64,000 bases of DNA from Humulus lupulus (Eukaryota > Streptophyta > Magnoliopsida > Rosales > Cannabaceae). The stretch's first letter is position 1. Each line of letters begins with the position of its first letter. Below, one piece after another: positions 53,545 through 64,000 of this stretch. The stretch lies in the NCBI RefSeq assembly GCF_963169125.1, contig NC_084797.1, positions 89,499,868 through 89,563,867 on the forward strand, written 5' to 3'. The translations under genes were made by a program, and so were the position numbers. Below the pieces are notes generated by a model that was given only the letters and a program-made list of their open reading frames with translations, was not told where the DNA came from and did not search any database.

Positions 53545-55822
53545 TGTAACGACCCAAAATTACTAATAAAGCTTAAGGGCCTTAATTAGTGTGCCGGGAG
53601 GGCATAATTGGTTTATGCGTGAATTTATTGACTTAATGCATGATTATATGATAAGCATGCTTGCATGGTTATATGAATATAAATGAGATTATATGCTTTA
53701 ATTGTGAGAACCACATTATTATGTGGGTAAATCTGCAGCAAGCAACTTGAGGCGATTCTAGGGAGCTAGTTAGCGGGAAAGTCACAACGGGGCTTAATAC
53801 TTGACTTTGGGCTAGTCAAGGGGTATTTTAAGTACTGGAAGGTTATTTAGATTAGCGGGTTATGAAAATAAATAATTGGAGATATATTTGAGGTTAGGAA
53901 GCTTAGGCGGGAATACTGGGGAATTTTACCATTTTGCCCTCGGGGACATTTCTGGCACCCCGAGCCTTGGGATTAACTTAATCACTTAAGGATAGACTAA
54001 GTAAAATCTCAAAACATAGTAGAACACAAGGAACCAACCCTCCCTCTTTCTCCCTTTCTCTCTCAAGGAAAAACCACAGAAAACTTAAGGAATTCAGCTG
54101 GGAATTCAGTGGTTTGGGCTGGAGTCTTGAAGGATTAGTCTAGTATTCAGCTAAGGAGTTCAATAAAAAATTGAGTTAAGATATAAGCTCTGTGCATGGT
54201 GACTAATTCTGTGTTTTGGCTGGGTTTTAAAGTGTTTATGGTTTTGAAATTTAAGGACTGAATTGAAGCTAGAAAGCTTGGGTTTTAGCTCAGAAATCGT
54301 TAAGGGAGTTGGTTCATCAAAGAAGATAAGCTCTAATTTGTGATTTAGTGTTTGAATTCTGAGTTTTTATGGCTCGTTATAGTGTTCTTGAGTAAGTGAG
54401 TTTCAGAGATTGAAGTGGGATTTTGGTAAGTTTCTAGGCTAAGTTTCAGCTGGGTTGTGTTGCTGGAATCATGTGAAACGTTTTGGGATAATTGAGCTGT
54501 GGAATTGGGATGGTTTTGAGTGAGGTTTGAGAGTAAAAAATGGTGGTTTTTCTGGGTTCGAAGGGGTCGGGCCGCAGCATAGTTCTTGGTGAGTCGCAGC
54601 CCTCTAAAGCTGAAATGTGCTGAGGAAGCAGGGCGGGCCGCGGCATGGGGTTCGTAGGGCCTCGGCCCGTGTCTAGTTCTGAGCCCAGATGAGCTCTGTT
54701 TGGGGGCTATGCCGCAACATGGGTGGCTTGAGCCGCGACCCTTAAAGGATTTTGGGATTTTAAGCAAGGGAATTTTACCTAGGGTGCTCGGGATTGAATC
54801 TACTACCGTGTTTGGTGGAATTCAATGTTCCGGAGACTAGAACTTTATTTAGAGGCCCTTTTACGATCATTGATGGTATCCTTTATCTTGGTTGTGACTA
54901 GGTATAAGCTAGGGGCCCGGGAAACAAATCGTGCTCAAGAGGCATCTTGCACAATCAGTACACTTGGAAACTAAAGGTAAGAAAACTACACCGGTTGTGG
55001 ATTTATAACAGGACTAAGGGTTCCATGTTTATATGCTTTATGAGGGATGGCATTATGCCATGTAAAAAGTAAATGACTGGCCTAAGAGTGCCGAAGTTTA
55101 CACTAGCGCACAGGGCGCGGCTCGGCCACTAGTAGCTGAGGACAGCTTATTATGCACTAAGCTCGGTTTAAACGGGCCGGAGTCAGTGGGTTAAACAGAG
55201 GGTGCGACCTAAGGTGTCGACCCTGATTACTGTGTGACTTGATTGTTATTATTGATTGATAGATTGTTATGCTGTATAGTTGGGTATTGATTAGCTGAAT
55301 CTATGATTGAATCTTCATGCATTGTGACCATTGTGGTGTGCTAAGTATATGAACATGCTTAAAGGGTTATTCAACTATTATCATTGCTTGTTATATAATG
55401 TTATGTTTTCTTGTTGGGCCTTGGCTCACAGGTGCTTTGTGGTGCAGGTAAAGGCAAGGGCAAGATTGATCAGCCCTGACTCGGAGAGCTCTGAGAGCAG
55501 AATGTACATGATCAGCTGCTCAGCCGCCACCGTTGAGAGGGAGACAGGAACAGGAGAACCAGAAACGTCTGTTTTGCCCTTAGAGTGGTTAATGGTTGTT
55601 TCAACTCTAGAAATTGTGTAAACTGACTTTTGAACGCTGTTACTTTTTGGGATCCAATGTGTAAAAATGTTTAGCTATATGAAATGTACCTTTTTGAGAC
55701 CAAAACCTACCCTGGTTCATTAGTGGTTTCTGTATCACGATTTACACTAAATGACTTGATTAGCAAGTCCTGCACCTTTATAAGTACACAGTGTAGCGGT
55801 CTTGGCTATCCAGGGCGTTACA
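53545..55822 (+). repeat. 5' LTR of element H (2278 bp)
   Basis: It begins TGTAACGACCCAAAATTAC and ends ATCCAGGGCGTTACA, directly before the primer site. Subfamily II ends. The cassette is at about 54565-54745, with GGCCGCGGC and GCCGCGAC motifs. The conserved block is at about 55405-55451, ending GGTGCAGGTAA. Confidence 0.93.
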
Positions 55823-55825
55823 ACT

Positions 55826-55837
55826 TGGTATCAGAGC
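55826..55837 (+). other. Primer-binding site of element H
   Basis: TGGTATCAGAGC lies four bases after the LTR end. It is the standard plant tRNA-Met-type match. A leader of about 470 bases without a gene follows up to the gag ATG at 56306. Confidence 0.92.
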
Positions 55838-56305
55838 GTCCTAGGTTTAAGAGTTACTGAAGACCAGCTGGACATGCACATTCGCTGCTAGAGACAAGCT
55901 TTATTCAGGGTTTGGTAATGTGTATATGTTCATATATGCTCGTATGTCTGGAATGAATTATGAATGTTGTTATTTATTGGATTAAAAGGAAGCATGAGAT
56001 ACTGATAGGGCCTGGCCCTTGACTGCTATATGAAAATATTAAGGCATGCTTATTAGAATCACTGTGCATGTAAATGAATATTTGAATGATTAACTGCATA
56101 TTGTGTATGGATGGATGTTTATATTTTAGCTATTGAGTGGTAATGTTGAGGCATGCTTATTAGCAATGCCAGTGCATGTGGATAAATGCCTATATTTTGA
56201 TTGTTTGTGATTGGTTATGTTCCTTTGGGTGATTTTGGAGAAGCCTTTACCCTATCATCATGGTCTGATTGTCGAGTCGTTGATTGCAGATTGACTTGGA
56301 TAGCT

Positions 56306-58456
56306 ATGCATCCAAGAAAATCTACACGACTAGCCGGCACTAGGTCTGGGACTAGGGTTGATGACCAGGGCCAGATTCCTCCACTAGTCCCTGAGAACTG
56401 GCAGCAACTCATGGAAGATATGCAAGCATAGCTGCAAAGCCAGGAAGAGCAGATCTATATTCTGCGACAGCAGGCTCCATCAGGAAGAGCTGCCCCTATC
56501 GTACCACCTGCAGTGGTACCAGTTGTAAAACCAGGAGAGGTTGGGAACAGGTGGGAGCCATTATATGAGCGGTTCAGGAAGCAGCATCCCCTAACTTTTG
56601 AGGGAGGACCTGACCCACTGAAGGTCGAGCAATGGTTGACTATGATTACTACTATTTTGGATTTTATGAGGATAGAGGGGCATGATAGAGTGGCATGTGC
56701 CACATATATGTTGAGAGAGGATGCCCGCATTTGGTGGGAAGTGGCATCACAGACCAAGGACATCACTTCTTTGAGTTGGGAGGGATTTAAGGACTTGTTC
56801 AGCCAGAAATACTATAATGTTGCCATCAGGGCAGCAAAAGTTAATGAGTTTGTGGGTTTGGTGCAGGGCAACATGACAATTACTGAGTATGCCCTAAAAT
56901 TTGATAGACTTGCGAAATTCGCACCAAACCTTGTGCCTACAGATGCAGCTAGGCAGGAAAGATCTATTAGAGGGCTTAATGCTATGATATCCCAAGATGT
57001 GAGGATTACGACAGTTCTTGGGGGGACAACTTATGCCCAGGCTATGGAGAAGGCTCTTACCACTGAGGAAGCGAAGAATAAAATCTGGAGGGAAAGTGTA
57101 GTAAGGCAAGAGGGCCGCAGAGTGGTGCCTCCTTATTCTGGGTCAGGTAGGGGCAGAGGCCCCAGTGATTTCAAGAGAAAGACTCCTGACACTTCAACCG
57201 CTGTTGGTCTTGATAGGAGGGGTCGGGGTGGTCAGGGTGGCAGTGAACCATGGAGGAGTTATCCGGAGTGCCCGAGGTGTAGAAGATGCCACCAGGGCGA
57301 ATGTTGGGCCAAGGCTTCCTATGTGTGTGGAATGGTGGGGCATCTCAAGAAGGACTGCCCAATAGTGAAGAAAGGGGAAGCAGGAAAAGTGGATAGCTTA
57401 ACTCCAGCTCGAGTATTCACCTTGACACAGGCAGAGGTCGAGGCTAGTCCATCGGTTGTGACAGGTCAGATTTCTAGCGCTGGCTCTCATTTTACTGTAT
57501 TGATTGGTTCTGGTGCTACACATTCCTTTGTTTCTAGTAAAGTGATTGATAGACTGTGTAGACCTAGTAAGTATCGGACTGCAGGGTTTGGGACTTTATT
57601 GCCTACAGATGAATTGGTGGTTTCTAGGAGATGGATTAGGGCACTGCCAGTGATGGTTGATAATACGAAGCTTTCGGTAGATTTGATTGAGTTAGACATG
57701 GAGGATTTTGATATGATCTTAGGGATGGATTGGTTAGTCAGGTATGGGGCTACTATTGACTGCAGTAAGAAGATGGTGACTTTTGAGCCTAAGGGCGAGG
57801 ATCCTGTTGTTTTCGTGGGTGCGGTGTGTGGATCCCGCATACCCATGATATCAGCATTGAGGGCTAGAGACTTGTTACAGGGTGGATGTATAGGTTTTCT
57901 GGCTAGTGTGGTGGACACTACCAGGGTGTTGCCAGCAGGGCTGGGAGAGACCAGGGTGGTTTGTGAGTTTTTAGACGTATTCCCTGAGGAGTTACCAGGG
58001 TTGCCGCCGCGCAGGGAGATCCAATTTGTTATTGAGTTAGCACCGGGGATAGAACCAGTATCAAGAGCACCATATAGGATGGCACCAGCAGAGTTGAAGG
58101 AATTGAAGATACAGTTCCAGGAACTTCTAGATTTGGGATTCATCAGGCCTAGTTACTCTCCATGGGGCGCTCCAGATTTGTTTGTTAAGAAGAAAGACGG
58201 GACTCTGAGAATGTGCATAGACTACAGGGAATCGAACAAGTTGACTATTAAGAATAAGTACCCTCTACCAAGGATTGATGACTTGTTCGATCAGCTGCAG
58301 GGAAAGACGGTGTTCTCCAAGATTGATCTTCAATCTGGTTATCACCAGCTGAGGATCAAGGACGAGGACATACCGAAGACAGCCTTCCGAACACGGTATG
58401 GGCATTATGAGTTCTTGGTCATGTCTTTTGGTTTGACCAATTCCCCCAACAACTTT
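56306..58456 (+). pseudogene. Element H gag, protease and RT N-terminal half
   Basis: The ATG at 56306 (MHPRKSTRLAG) starts a frame with a single stop, TAG at 56429, and is then open for about 2 kb. Gag core: [19 protein letters not shown] (about 56550), [11 protein letters not shown] and [15 protein letters not shown]. The CCHC knuckle near 57330 has lost its first Cys ([14 protein letters not shown]). The protease reads [10 protein letters not shown], with GGT at 57506-57508 in place of the catalytic Asp codon. RT runs from [14 protein letters not shown] to FGLTN, where one extra base in a C run (58441-58457) shifts the frame. As a polyprotein it would build and mature the particle. Confidence 0.92.
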
Positions 58457-59445
58457 TATGGATCTGATGAACAGGGTGTTCAAGGACTTCTTGGATCATT
58501 TTTTCATTGTCTTCATCGACGACATCTTAGTATACTCCAGTTCAGAGGCACAACACGAGCGGCACCTTCGACAAGTTTTACAAAGGTTAAGGGAGCATCA
58601 ACTATACGCCAAGTTTAAGAAATGTGAGTTTTGGTTGCCTGAGGTGACTTTTCTTGGGCATATGGTTGGCGCAGAAGGGATTAAGGTGGATCCGTCCAAG
58701 GTGGAAGCAGTGAGAGATTGGCCGAGGCCAAGGAACGCCTCAGAGGTGCGGAGTTTTCTTGGATTGGCAGGCTATTACAGGCGGTTTGTAGAGGGATTTT
58801 CGAAGATTTCTTCACCAATGACAGATTTGACAAGAAAGAATCAGAAGTTCGTTCAGTCAGAGAAGTGTGAGAACAGTTTCCAAGAGCTGAAGCGACGGCT
58901 TATTACTGCACCTGTACTGAGTCTTCCTTCGGATGAGGGAAAGTTTGTAGTATACTATGATGCATCGAGGATGGGTGTTGAAGCAGAATGAGAAAGTTAT
59001 AGCTTATGCATCGCGACAGCTCAAGGAATATGAGCAGCGGTATCCTACCCATGATTTGGAGCTGGCGGCAGTGGTATTCGCACTGAATGTTTGGCGGCAT
59101 TACCTGTATGGGGAGAAGTGCGAGATATACACTGACCATAAGAGTTTGAAGCATTTCTTCACCCAGAAGGGTCTGAACATGAGGCAGAGGCATTGGTTGG
59201 ATCTGGTTAAAGATTATGATTGTGATATTCTTTATCATCCGGGGAAAGCCAATGTAGTGGTGGATGCGTTGAACTGGAGGGGCCCAGGTCAGTTGTATAG
59301 TTCCACCCAGATCTCGAGAGAATTAGCTGATGAGATAGCCAGGGCAAAGATAGAGCTGGTGGTGGGCCAGTTGACCAATATTACCTTGCAGTCAACCATA
59401 CTAGAGAGAATCAGGGAGGGGCAGTTGGTAGATGCGCAGTTATAG
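58457..59445 (+). pseudogene. Element H RT C-terminal half and RNase H
   Basis: From 58458 a second frame gives [27 protein letters not shown], shown here only as the MDLMNRVF start and the intact FIDD motif (about 58510). [19 protein letters not shown] follows. Near 58975 a small deletion breaks the RNase H start (DASRMGV), and the frame resumes with [14 protein letters not shown]. RNase H continues with [11 protein letters not shown] and [16 protein letters not shown] to TAG at about 59443. RT catalytic residues are kept, unlike element B. Confidence 0.9.
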
Positions 59446-60045
59446 GAAGTTAGGCAGAATGTCTTAGCAGGGATAGCTAAGGACTATTCTGTTTCTGAGG
59501 TTGGTATGCTTCGATATCAGGGACAGATTTGTGTTCCGGCAGATGAGGGGATCATACGAGATATATTGGATGAGTCTCACACTGTGCCATACTCACTTTA
59601 TACGGGTACCACAAAGTTGTATGAGGATCTACGGACATTATATTGGTGGCCCGGGATGAAGAAGGATGTGGTAGAGTATGTGGCCAGATGTTTGACATGT
59701 CAACAGGTGAAGGCTGAGCATCAATGACCAGCGGGATTGCTTCAGCCTTTGGGTATTCCGGAGTGGAAGTGGGAGGACATCACAATGGATTTTGTGGGAT
59801 GTCTACCCAGGACAGTGGGACTTTGTGACTCGATGTGGGTGATAGTGGACAGATACATCAAGTCAGCTCATTTTCTGCCAGTAAGGTCGCTTATACAGTG
59901 GAACAGTATGCAGAGTTGTATGTGTGGGAGATAGTTCGTCTCCATGGGGTTCCCCAGTCTATTGTATCTGATCGAGACCCTATTTTTACCTCTAAGTTTT
60001 GGGAAGCTCTACAGAGAGCCATGGGGACTCAGTTGAAGTTTAGCA
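59446..60045 (+). pseudogene. Element H integrase, truncated by copia element I
   Basis: The zinc finger (about 59560-59710) has SLYTG where D has SLHLG, so one metal-binding His is Tyr. CLTCQQ is intact. TGA at 59726-59728 follows AEHQ. The core has DITMDFVGCLP (first Asp) and, after a frame change near 59885, [16 protein letters not shown] (second Asp). Coding ends at FSM where element I begins at 60046. The catalytic Glu is beyond the cut. Confidence 0.88.
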
Positions 60046-60386
60046 TGTTAGAAAATAAAATATCCCTTGACTATTATTTTGTGCACAGCTGTCATAGTGG
60101 CCCCTCTCATTCTGTTATAATATGTTAGTATGATTTCACCTTTCTGTTATTGCACTTTTCGGTTACAGTGGTGTAATGATGGAAGAATCTTCTTTTTCTC
60201 CTTTTCTGTTACAAATGTGTAATTCAATGATGATGTACATTCTAGAATATTCTTGTACTCAAAATTATATATAATACAGTATCCTCAGCTAATGCTTCTT
60301 GAGCTGATTTTTTGCATTACAACACTTATTGTTCTCTCATTTCTCTGTTTTATCTATTCTCTCTGTGTGACATTAGTTTTTCGATC
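60046..60386 (+). repeat. 5' LTR of copia element I (about 340 bp)
   Basis: It begins TGTTAGAAAATAAAATATC and ends just before TTGGTATCAAAGCC. The right edge is uncertain by a few bases because no clear CA end is present. A TATATATAATACAG motif near 60267 is a possible TATA element. Confidence 0.75.
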
Positions 60387-60387
60387 T

Positions 60388-60400
60388 TGGTATCAAAGCC
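60388..60400 (+). other. Primer-binding site of copia element I
   Basis: TGGTATCAAAGCC lies right after the LTR. It is tRNA-Met-type with one mismatch (CAAAG for CAGAG). Confidence 0.8.
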
Positions 60401-60418
60401 AGGTTTGGCTCGTAAGCT

Positions 60419-61989
60419 ATGGAACCAGTCGGTGAGAAGACTCCTGCCAGTGGCACCCAGACTTCAGTCAGCTCAGCTCCCTCACCTGGTGGTATTAGTG
60501 ACATGAATCGTCCAGCACATGCTTCCTCGGCCATGAATGCAGGATTTATACCTCAGGTGGGTAGCACACTTACTCAACCATTTGTACTGAAGTTAGACAG
60601 AAATAACTTCTCTCAGTGGAAGACAATGGTTCAATCCATTGTTCGTGGACATCGTCTTGACGGATACCTAAATGGTACAAAAGCTCGCCCAACTGAGTTC
60701 ATCGTGCCTTCAGATGGTCAACAAAATGCTGAAGCTAAAGTGAATCCTGCCTTTGAACATTGGATCGTGAATGACCAACTACTACTCGGATGGTTATATG
60801 GATCTATAACAGAAAGTGTTACAAGTGAAGTGATGGGGTGTGAATCGGCAACAGCACTATGGCAAGCCCTTAAAGCTCTGTTTGGAGCTCATTCCAAATC
60901 AATGATGGATATATTTTGTACAAAGATCCAGACTACTCGAAAGGGTTCTCAAACCATGGCTGAATATCTCCGAAGTAAACGATAATGGGCTGACTCTTTG
61001 GCTCTCGTAGTGACCCTTATCCCGAAAAACATTTAGTTGCTAATATATTATCTGGTCTAGATGCAAAATACCTTCCTATTGTGGTTCTAATTGAGGCCAA
61101 ACCATCAACTTCCTGGCAAGAACTTCAAGACATACTCCTTAGTTTTGACAGTAAGATGGAGCGCCTGAGTGCCCCCTCAGGTTCCAGCAGAGTGCCGAGC
61201 AATCCTACACCAATAACCAATATTGCATTCAAGGATCGTGGCCCATCTTATCGACGAGGAACAAACTTATATGGACATAACATTCGGAGCAACCCAAATG
61301 GATTTAGAGGAGGTGGAAATCATGTCCGAGGAAGAGGTGGTCGAAACAATCCCAAGCCCACATGTCAAGTTTGTGGGCGTTATGGGCATTCAGCTGCCTA
61401 CTGTTACAATAGATTTGACGAGGAGTACATGGGTTCAATCCATCCTGGAGTTGCTGGTCAGAACAATCTAAGCTCAAATAGGAATGGAGCCCAAAGTCAG
61501 AGTACAAATGTGACTGCCTTTGTTGCTACACCAGAGATGGTCAGAGATGATGCATGGTACGTGGATAGTGGAGCAAGTAACCACCTAACAGCCGTTGCTC
61601 AACATATGATCCAGAAAAATGAATACAATGGTAAGGAGGGTCTGGTTGTTGGAAATGGAAACAAGCTAGACATATCTCACATTGGCAGTGGTAATATTAT
61701 CTCTGGTGCTAATAATTCTCTGGTTTTGAAAGAACTTTTACATGTTCCTCAAATTACAAAGAATCTAATTAGTGTCTCTAAACTCACCTCTGATAATAAT
61801 GTGTTTGTTGAATTGTTTCCTCATGACTGTTTTGTGAAGGACATGGCAACAAGGAAGGTAGTTCTGCAAGGGAAGCTTAGAGAAGGTCTGTATCAACTCA
61901 ACAACATCAGCCCAAAGCTCACCAAAACCACATCAGTCATAGAGTCTCCTAAGTATGCAAGTCCATTTTCTGGTTTAGTGTCCAAATAA
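60419..61989 (+). pseudogene. Element I gag and protease
   Basis: The ATG at 60419 (MEPVGEKTPA) is 18 bases after the primer site. The copia gag core has LDRNNFSQWKTMVQSIVRG (about 60595) and WQALKALFGAHS. TAA at 60983 and a one-base shift near 61010 break it; the next frame is open to TAA at 61987. It carries a CCHC knuckle CQVCGRYGHSAAYC (about 61362-61403) and the protease active site WYVDSGASNHLT (about 61555-61590), then LLHVPQITKNLISVSKL of the pre-integrase region. Active-site residues are kept. Confidence 0.9.
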
Positions 61990-63090
61990 AGTGGCAACCA
62001 GCATGTAGCTGAGGAGCCTCAGTCTTCAATCAAGGACAAATGGCATAGACGTTTAGGCCATCCATCCAGTCGAGTCTTGAACCTTGTTTTGAGTCATGTC
62101 AATGTAAAGCAAATGAAAAATGAAAAAGAAAATTTCTGTGAAGCTTGCCAATATGGGAAATCACATGCCTAACCTTTTGCGTTAAGTAGTAGTCGAGCAA
62201 AATTACCACTTGACTTGATACACACTGATGTTTGGGGACCAGCCCCAGTCCTATCCAACACAAATTTTCCTTTCTATATCCACTTTGTTGATGACCATAC
62301 CAGATTTACATGGATCTACCCTTTGAAAGAAAAATCTAATGCCTTAAATGCTTTTATCCTGTTTAAAACTCTTGTAGAAAACCAATTTGAGTGAAAAATA
62401 AAAGCATTCCGTACAGATTGGGGTGGAGAGTTTCAAGCATTTACAAAATATGTCACTAAGAATGGCATAACATTTCAGCACTCTTGTCCTCACACCTCTG
62501 AACAAAATGCTAGAGTTGAAAGAAAACACTGTCATATTGTAGAAATGGGGTTAACTCTTCTAGCCCAAGCACACATGCCCCTAAAGTATTGGTGGGACGC
62601 TTTCCAAACCTCAGTGTACCTCATAAATAGATTTCCTACCTCTGTCCTTGATAACCAATCACCCTATGAAGTTCTACACTCCAAGACACCTGACTACAAA
62701 TTCTTGAAGGTATTTAGGGCAGCTTGTTATCCTTGCATTTGGCCTTATCAGTCACAAAAGTTTCAGTTTCATTCAATTAAGTGCATCAATCTAGGCTATG
62801 GTGAGGCTCACAAAGGCTATAAGTGTCTAATTACAACTGGGAGGCTGTACATTTCTCAAAATGTCATTTTTAATGAGAGTGATTTCCCTTTCAAAGCTGG
62901 TTTTCTCAACACATTTCACACAGAACAACAGGTTTCTGTTTTTGTCCCATCTTGGTCAGCTTTGTTTCCTCCTCAATCACCAACATCATCCAATTCTCAA
63001 AACACATCAACAGCCAATATACAAGAAGAACCCAAATATACTGATGCAAATCACAACTCACAAGCTACTCTTGCAGAACCACCTCAATAA
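61990..63090 (+). pseudogene. Element I integrase
   Basis: Same frame as the protease. The HHCC finger is WHRRLGHPSSRVLN ... CEACQYGKSH (about 62040-62170), followed by a TAA. The core has LDLIHTDVWGPAP (first Asp, about 62215), FRTDWGGEF (second Asp, about 62415, after a TGA at about 62392) and SEQNARVERKH (catalytic Glu, about 62510). From 62545 to TAA at about 63088 the frame is open, with PLKYWWDAFQTSVYLINR. The triad is intact, but three stops cut the domain. Confidence 0.9.
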
Positions 63091-64000
63091 GAGCCACTGA
63101 TATTTAGCAGTCATTAGGTAAACTCTCGAAACACTCATTCCTCTTCTCAAGATTGCTCTAATGTGTGTGAAATAGATCAATCTGCCAGGGACATTCGAGA
63201 CACATCAAAGAGAAATGAAGCAACAGATGTGAGTCAAGAAACAAATCCATCTCTAATTCCTCATCATCCTATGACCACTCGATCAAAGGCTGACATATTT
63301 AAACCAAAAGTTTATGTTGGACAGTCAATATGGGAAGAAGATGATGAGCCAGTTTCAGTTGAAGAAGCATTGAGACACGACAGTTGGAAGCAAGCTATGA
63401 TGGCGGAGTTGGATGCTTTAAAAACAAATGGTACGTGGCATCTAGTTCCAAAAGAAAAAGGCATGAATATTGTAGGAAATAAGTGGGTCTTTAAAGTTAA
63501 AAGGAATGATGATGGCTCATTTTAAATATTCAAGGCACGCTTAGTTGCAAAAGGATTCAATCAATGACCAGGAATTGATTTTGGGGAGACATTTAGTCCA
63601 GTAGTAAAAGCATCTATAGTCAGGATCATTCTGACTATAGCAGTGGCACAATCATGGGATATACGACAGTTAGATGTCAATAATGCATTCCTAAATGGCA
63701 AGCTTGAAGAGGAAATTTTCATGAGTCAGCCCCAAGGCTTCGAGGACAAGAATAGACCCGACTTTGTATGCAAACTAACCAAGTCGTTGTATGGACTAAG
63801 GCAGGCCCCAAGAGCATGGTTTGATCGACTAAGAGCAACATTACTAAACTGGAAGTTCAAAAATTCGAAGGTAGATTCATCACTCTTTTTCCTTAAAGCA
63901 CCTGATCTAATTATTATGGTCCTAATCTACGTGGATGACATGATTGTGACTAGAAACAACAAGGAGAAATTGCAACAGTTTACTGCAAAATTGAACAGCA
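63091..64000 (+). pseudogene. Element I reverse transcriptase (incomplete)
   Basis: From 63163 the frame carries HHPMTTRSKADIFKPK, EALRHDSWKQAMMAELDAL and VGNKWVFKVKRNDDGS, then TAA at about 63523 and TGA at about 63564. RT continues with DFGETFSPVVK, QLDVNNAFLNGKLEEE, LYGLRQAPRAWFDR and an intact YVDDM catalytic motif (63928-63942). The frame is still open at the window edge, so RNase H and the 3' LTR are missing. Confidence 0.92.

Larger units (their letters stand above)
53545..60045 (+). mobile_element. Element H: 5' part of a Ty3/gypsy retrotransposon
   Basis: A 5' LTR (53545-55822), a perfect tRNA-Met-type primer site, a leader, gag, protease, RT, RNase H and part of integrase follow on the plus strand. 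Copia element I then cuts it at 60046, before the catalytic Glu of integrase. The remainder and the 3' LTR should lie right of the window. H has the longest open gag-pol stretch of its family here (one stop between 56306 and about 58440). The domains match B, C and D, and I infer a Tekay/Del-like chromovirus. Confidence 0.92.
60046..64000 (+). mobile_element. Element I: Ty1/copia retrotransposon (5' part)
   Basis: A short 5' LTR, a tRNA-Met-type primer site, gag, protease, integrase and RT follow in the copia order (integrase before RT). It is inserted in the integrase of H, and RT runs off the window. At least seven stops and one frameshift are visible. Its 3' LTR and duplication are outside the window; the left flank is TTAGCA. 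Confidence 0.92.

Overview
This window is eukaryotic, almost certainly nuclear DNA from a repeat-rich flowering plant. I found no host gene. Nearly all of it is LTR retrotransposon sequence stacked by nested insertion: Ty3/gypsy elements of three types and two Ty1/copia pieces. The order of pol domains, tRNA-Met-type primer sites, 2.2-2.4 kb LTRs with chromodomain-type integrase tails, a Tat-type dual RNase H and a CRM-type integrase tail all point to a plant. I cannot name the species. The LTR family is reminiscent of Cannabaceae repeats, but that is an unchecked impression.

Layout, left to right (letters are my own labels). Positions 1-3675: 5' end of minus-strand gypsy element A, with a 935-bp solo LTR (L, 367-1301) in its leader; A sits inside B. 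Positions 3676-11821: 3' part of plus-strand gypsy element B, split by solo LTR M (4072-6503). Positions 11822-14978: remnant of a copia 3' end (J) and decayed AT-rich DNA. Positions 14979-20258: 3' part of minus-strand gypsy element C, interrupted in gag by element D. Positions 20259-52247: minus-strand element D, which contains solo LTR E (21514-23910) in its 3' LTR and the whole of element F (25033-46135) at its 3' LTR/internal border. F is a plus-strand Tat-type element. It carries a complete younger element K (31188-38249, minus, CRM-type) in its integrase gene and solo LTR G (43503-45920) in its 3' LTR. Positions 52248-53544: AT-rich DNA with nothing recognised. Positions 53545-60045: plus-strand gypsy element H, cut in its integrase by copia element I (60046 to the window end).

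The deepest nesting is C > D > F > K. Target-site duplications are exact for L (ACATCA), M (AAAAT), E (TCCCA), F (ACAAC), K (CTTCG) and G (TTAGT). LTR divergence counted by eye follows the nesting: K 6/679 (0.9%), F about 17/593 (2.9%), D roughly 6% over the part compared.

A, B, C, D, H and solo LTRs M, E, G belong to one LTR superfamily (nine LTR copies), probably Tekay/Del-like chromoviruses. All coding regions are broken by stops, frameshifts or deletions; K is closest to intact, with three lesions. The observations most worth a second look are a multi-exon antisense gene between pol and the 3' LTR of F, a CpG-rich palindromic cassette present in all nine LTRs whose variant does not follow LTR subfamily, and K's coding sequence running through its polypurine tract into its LTR.
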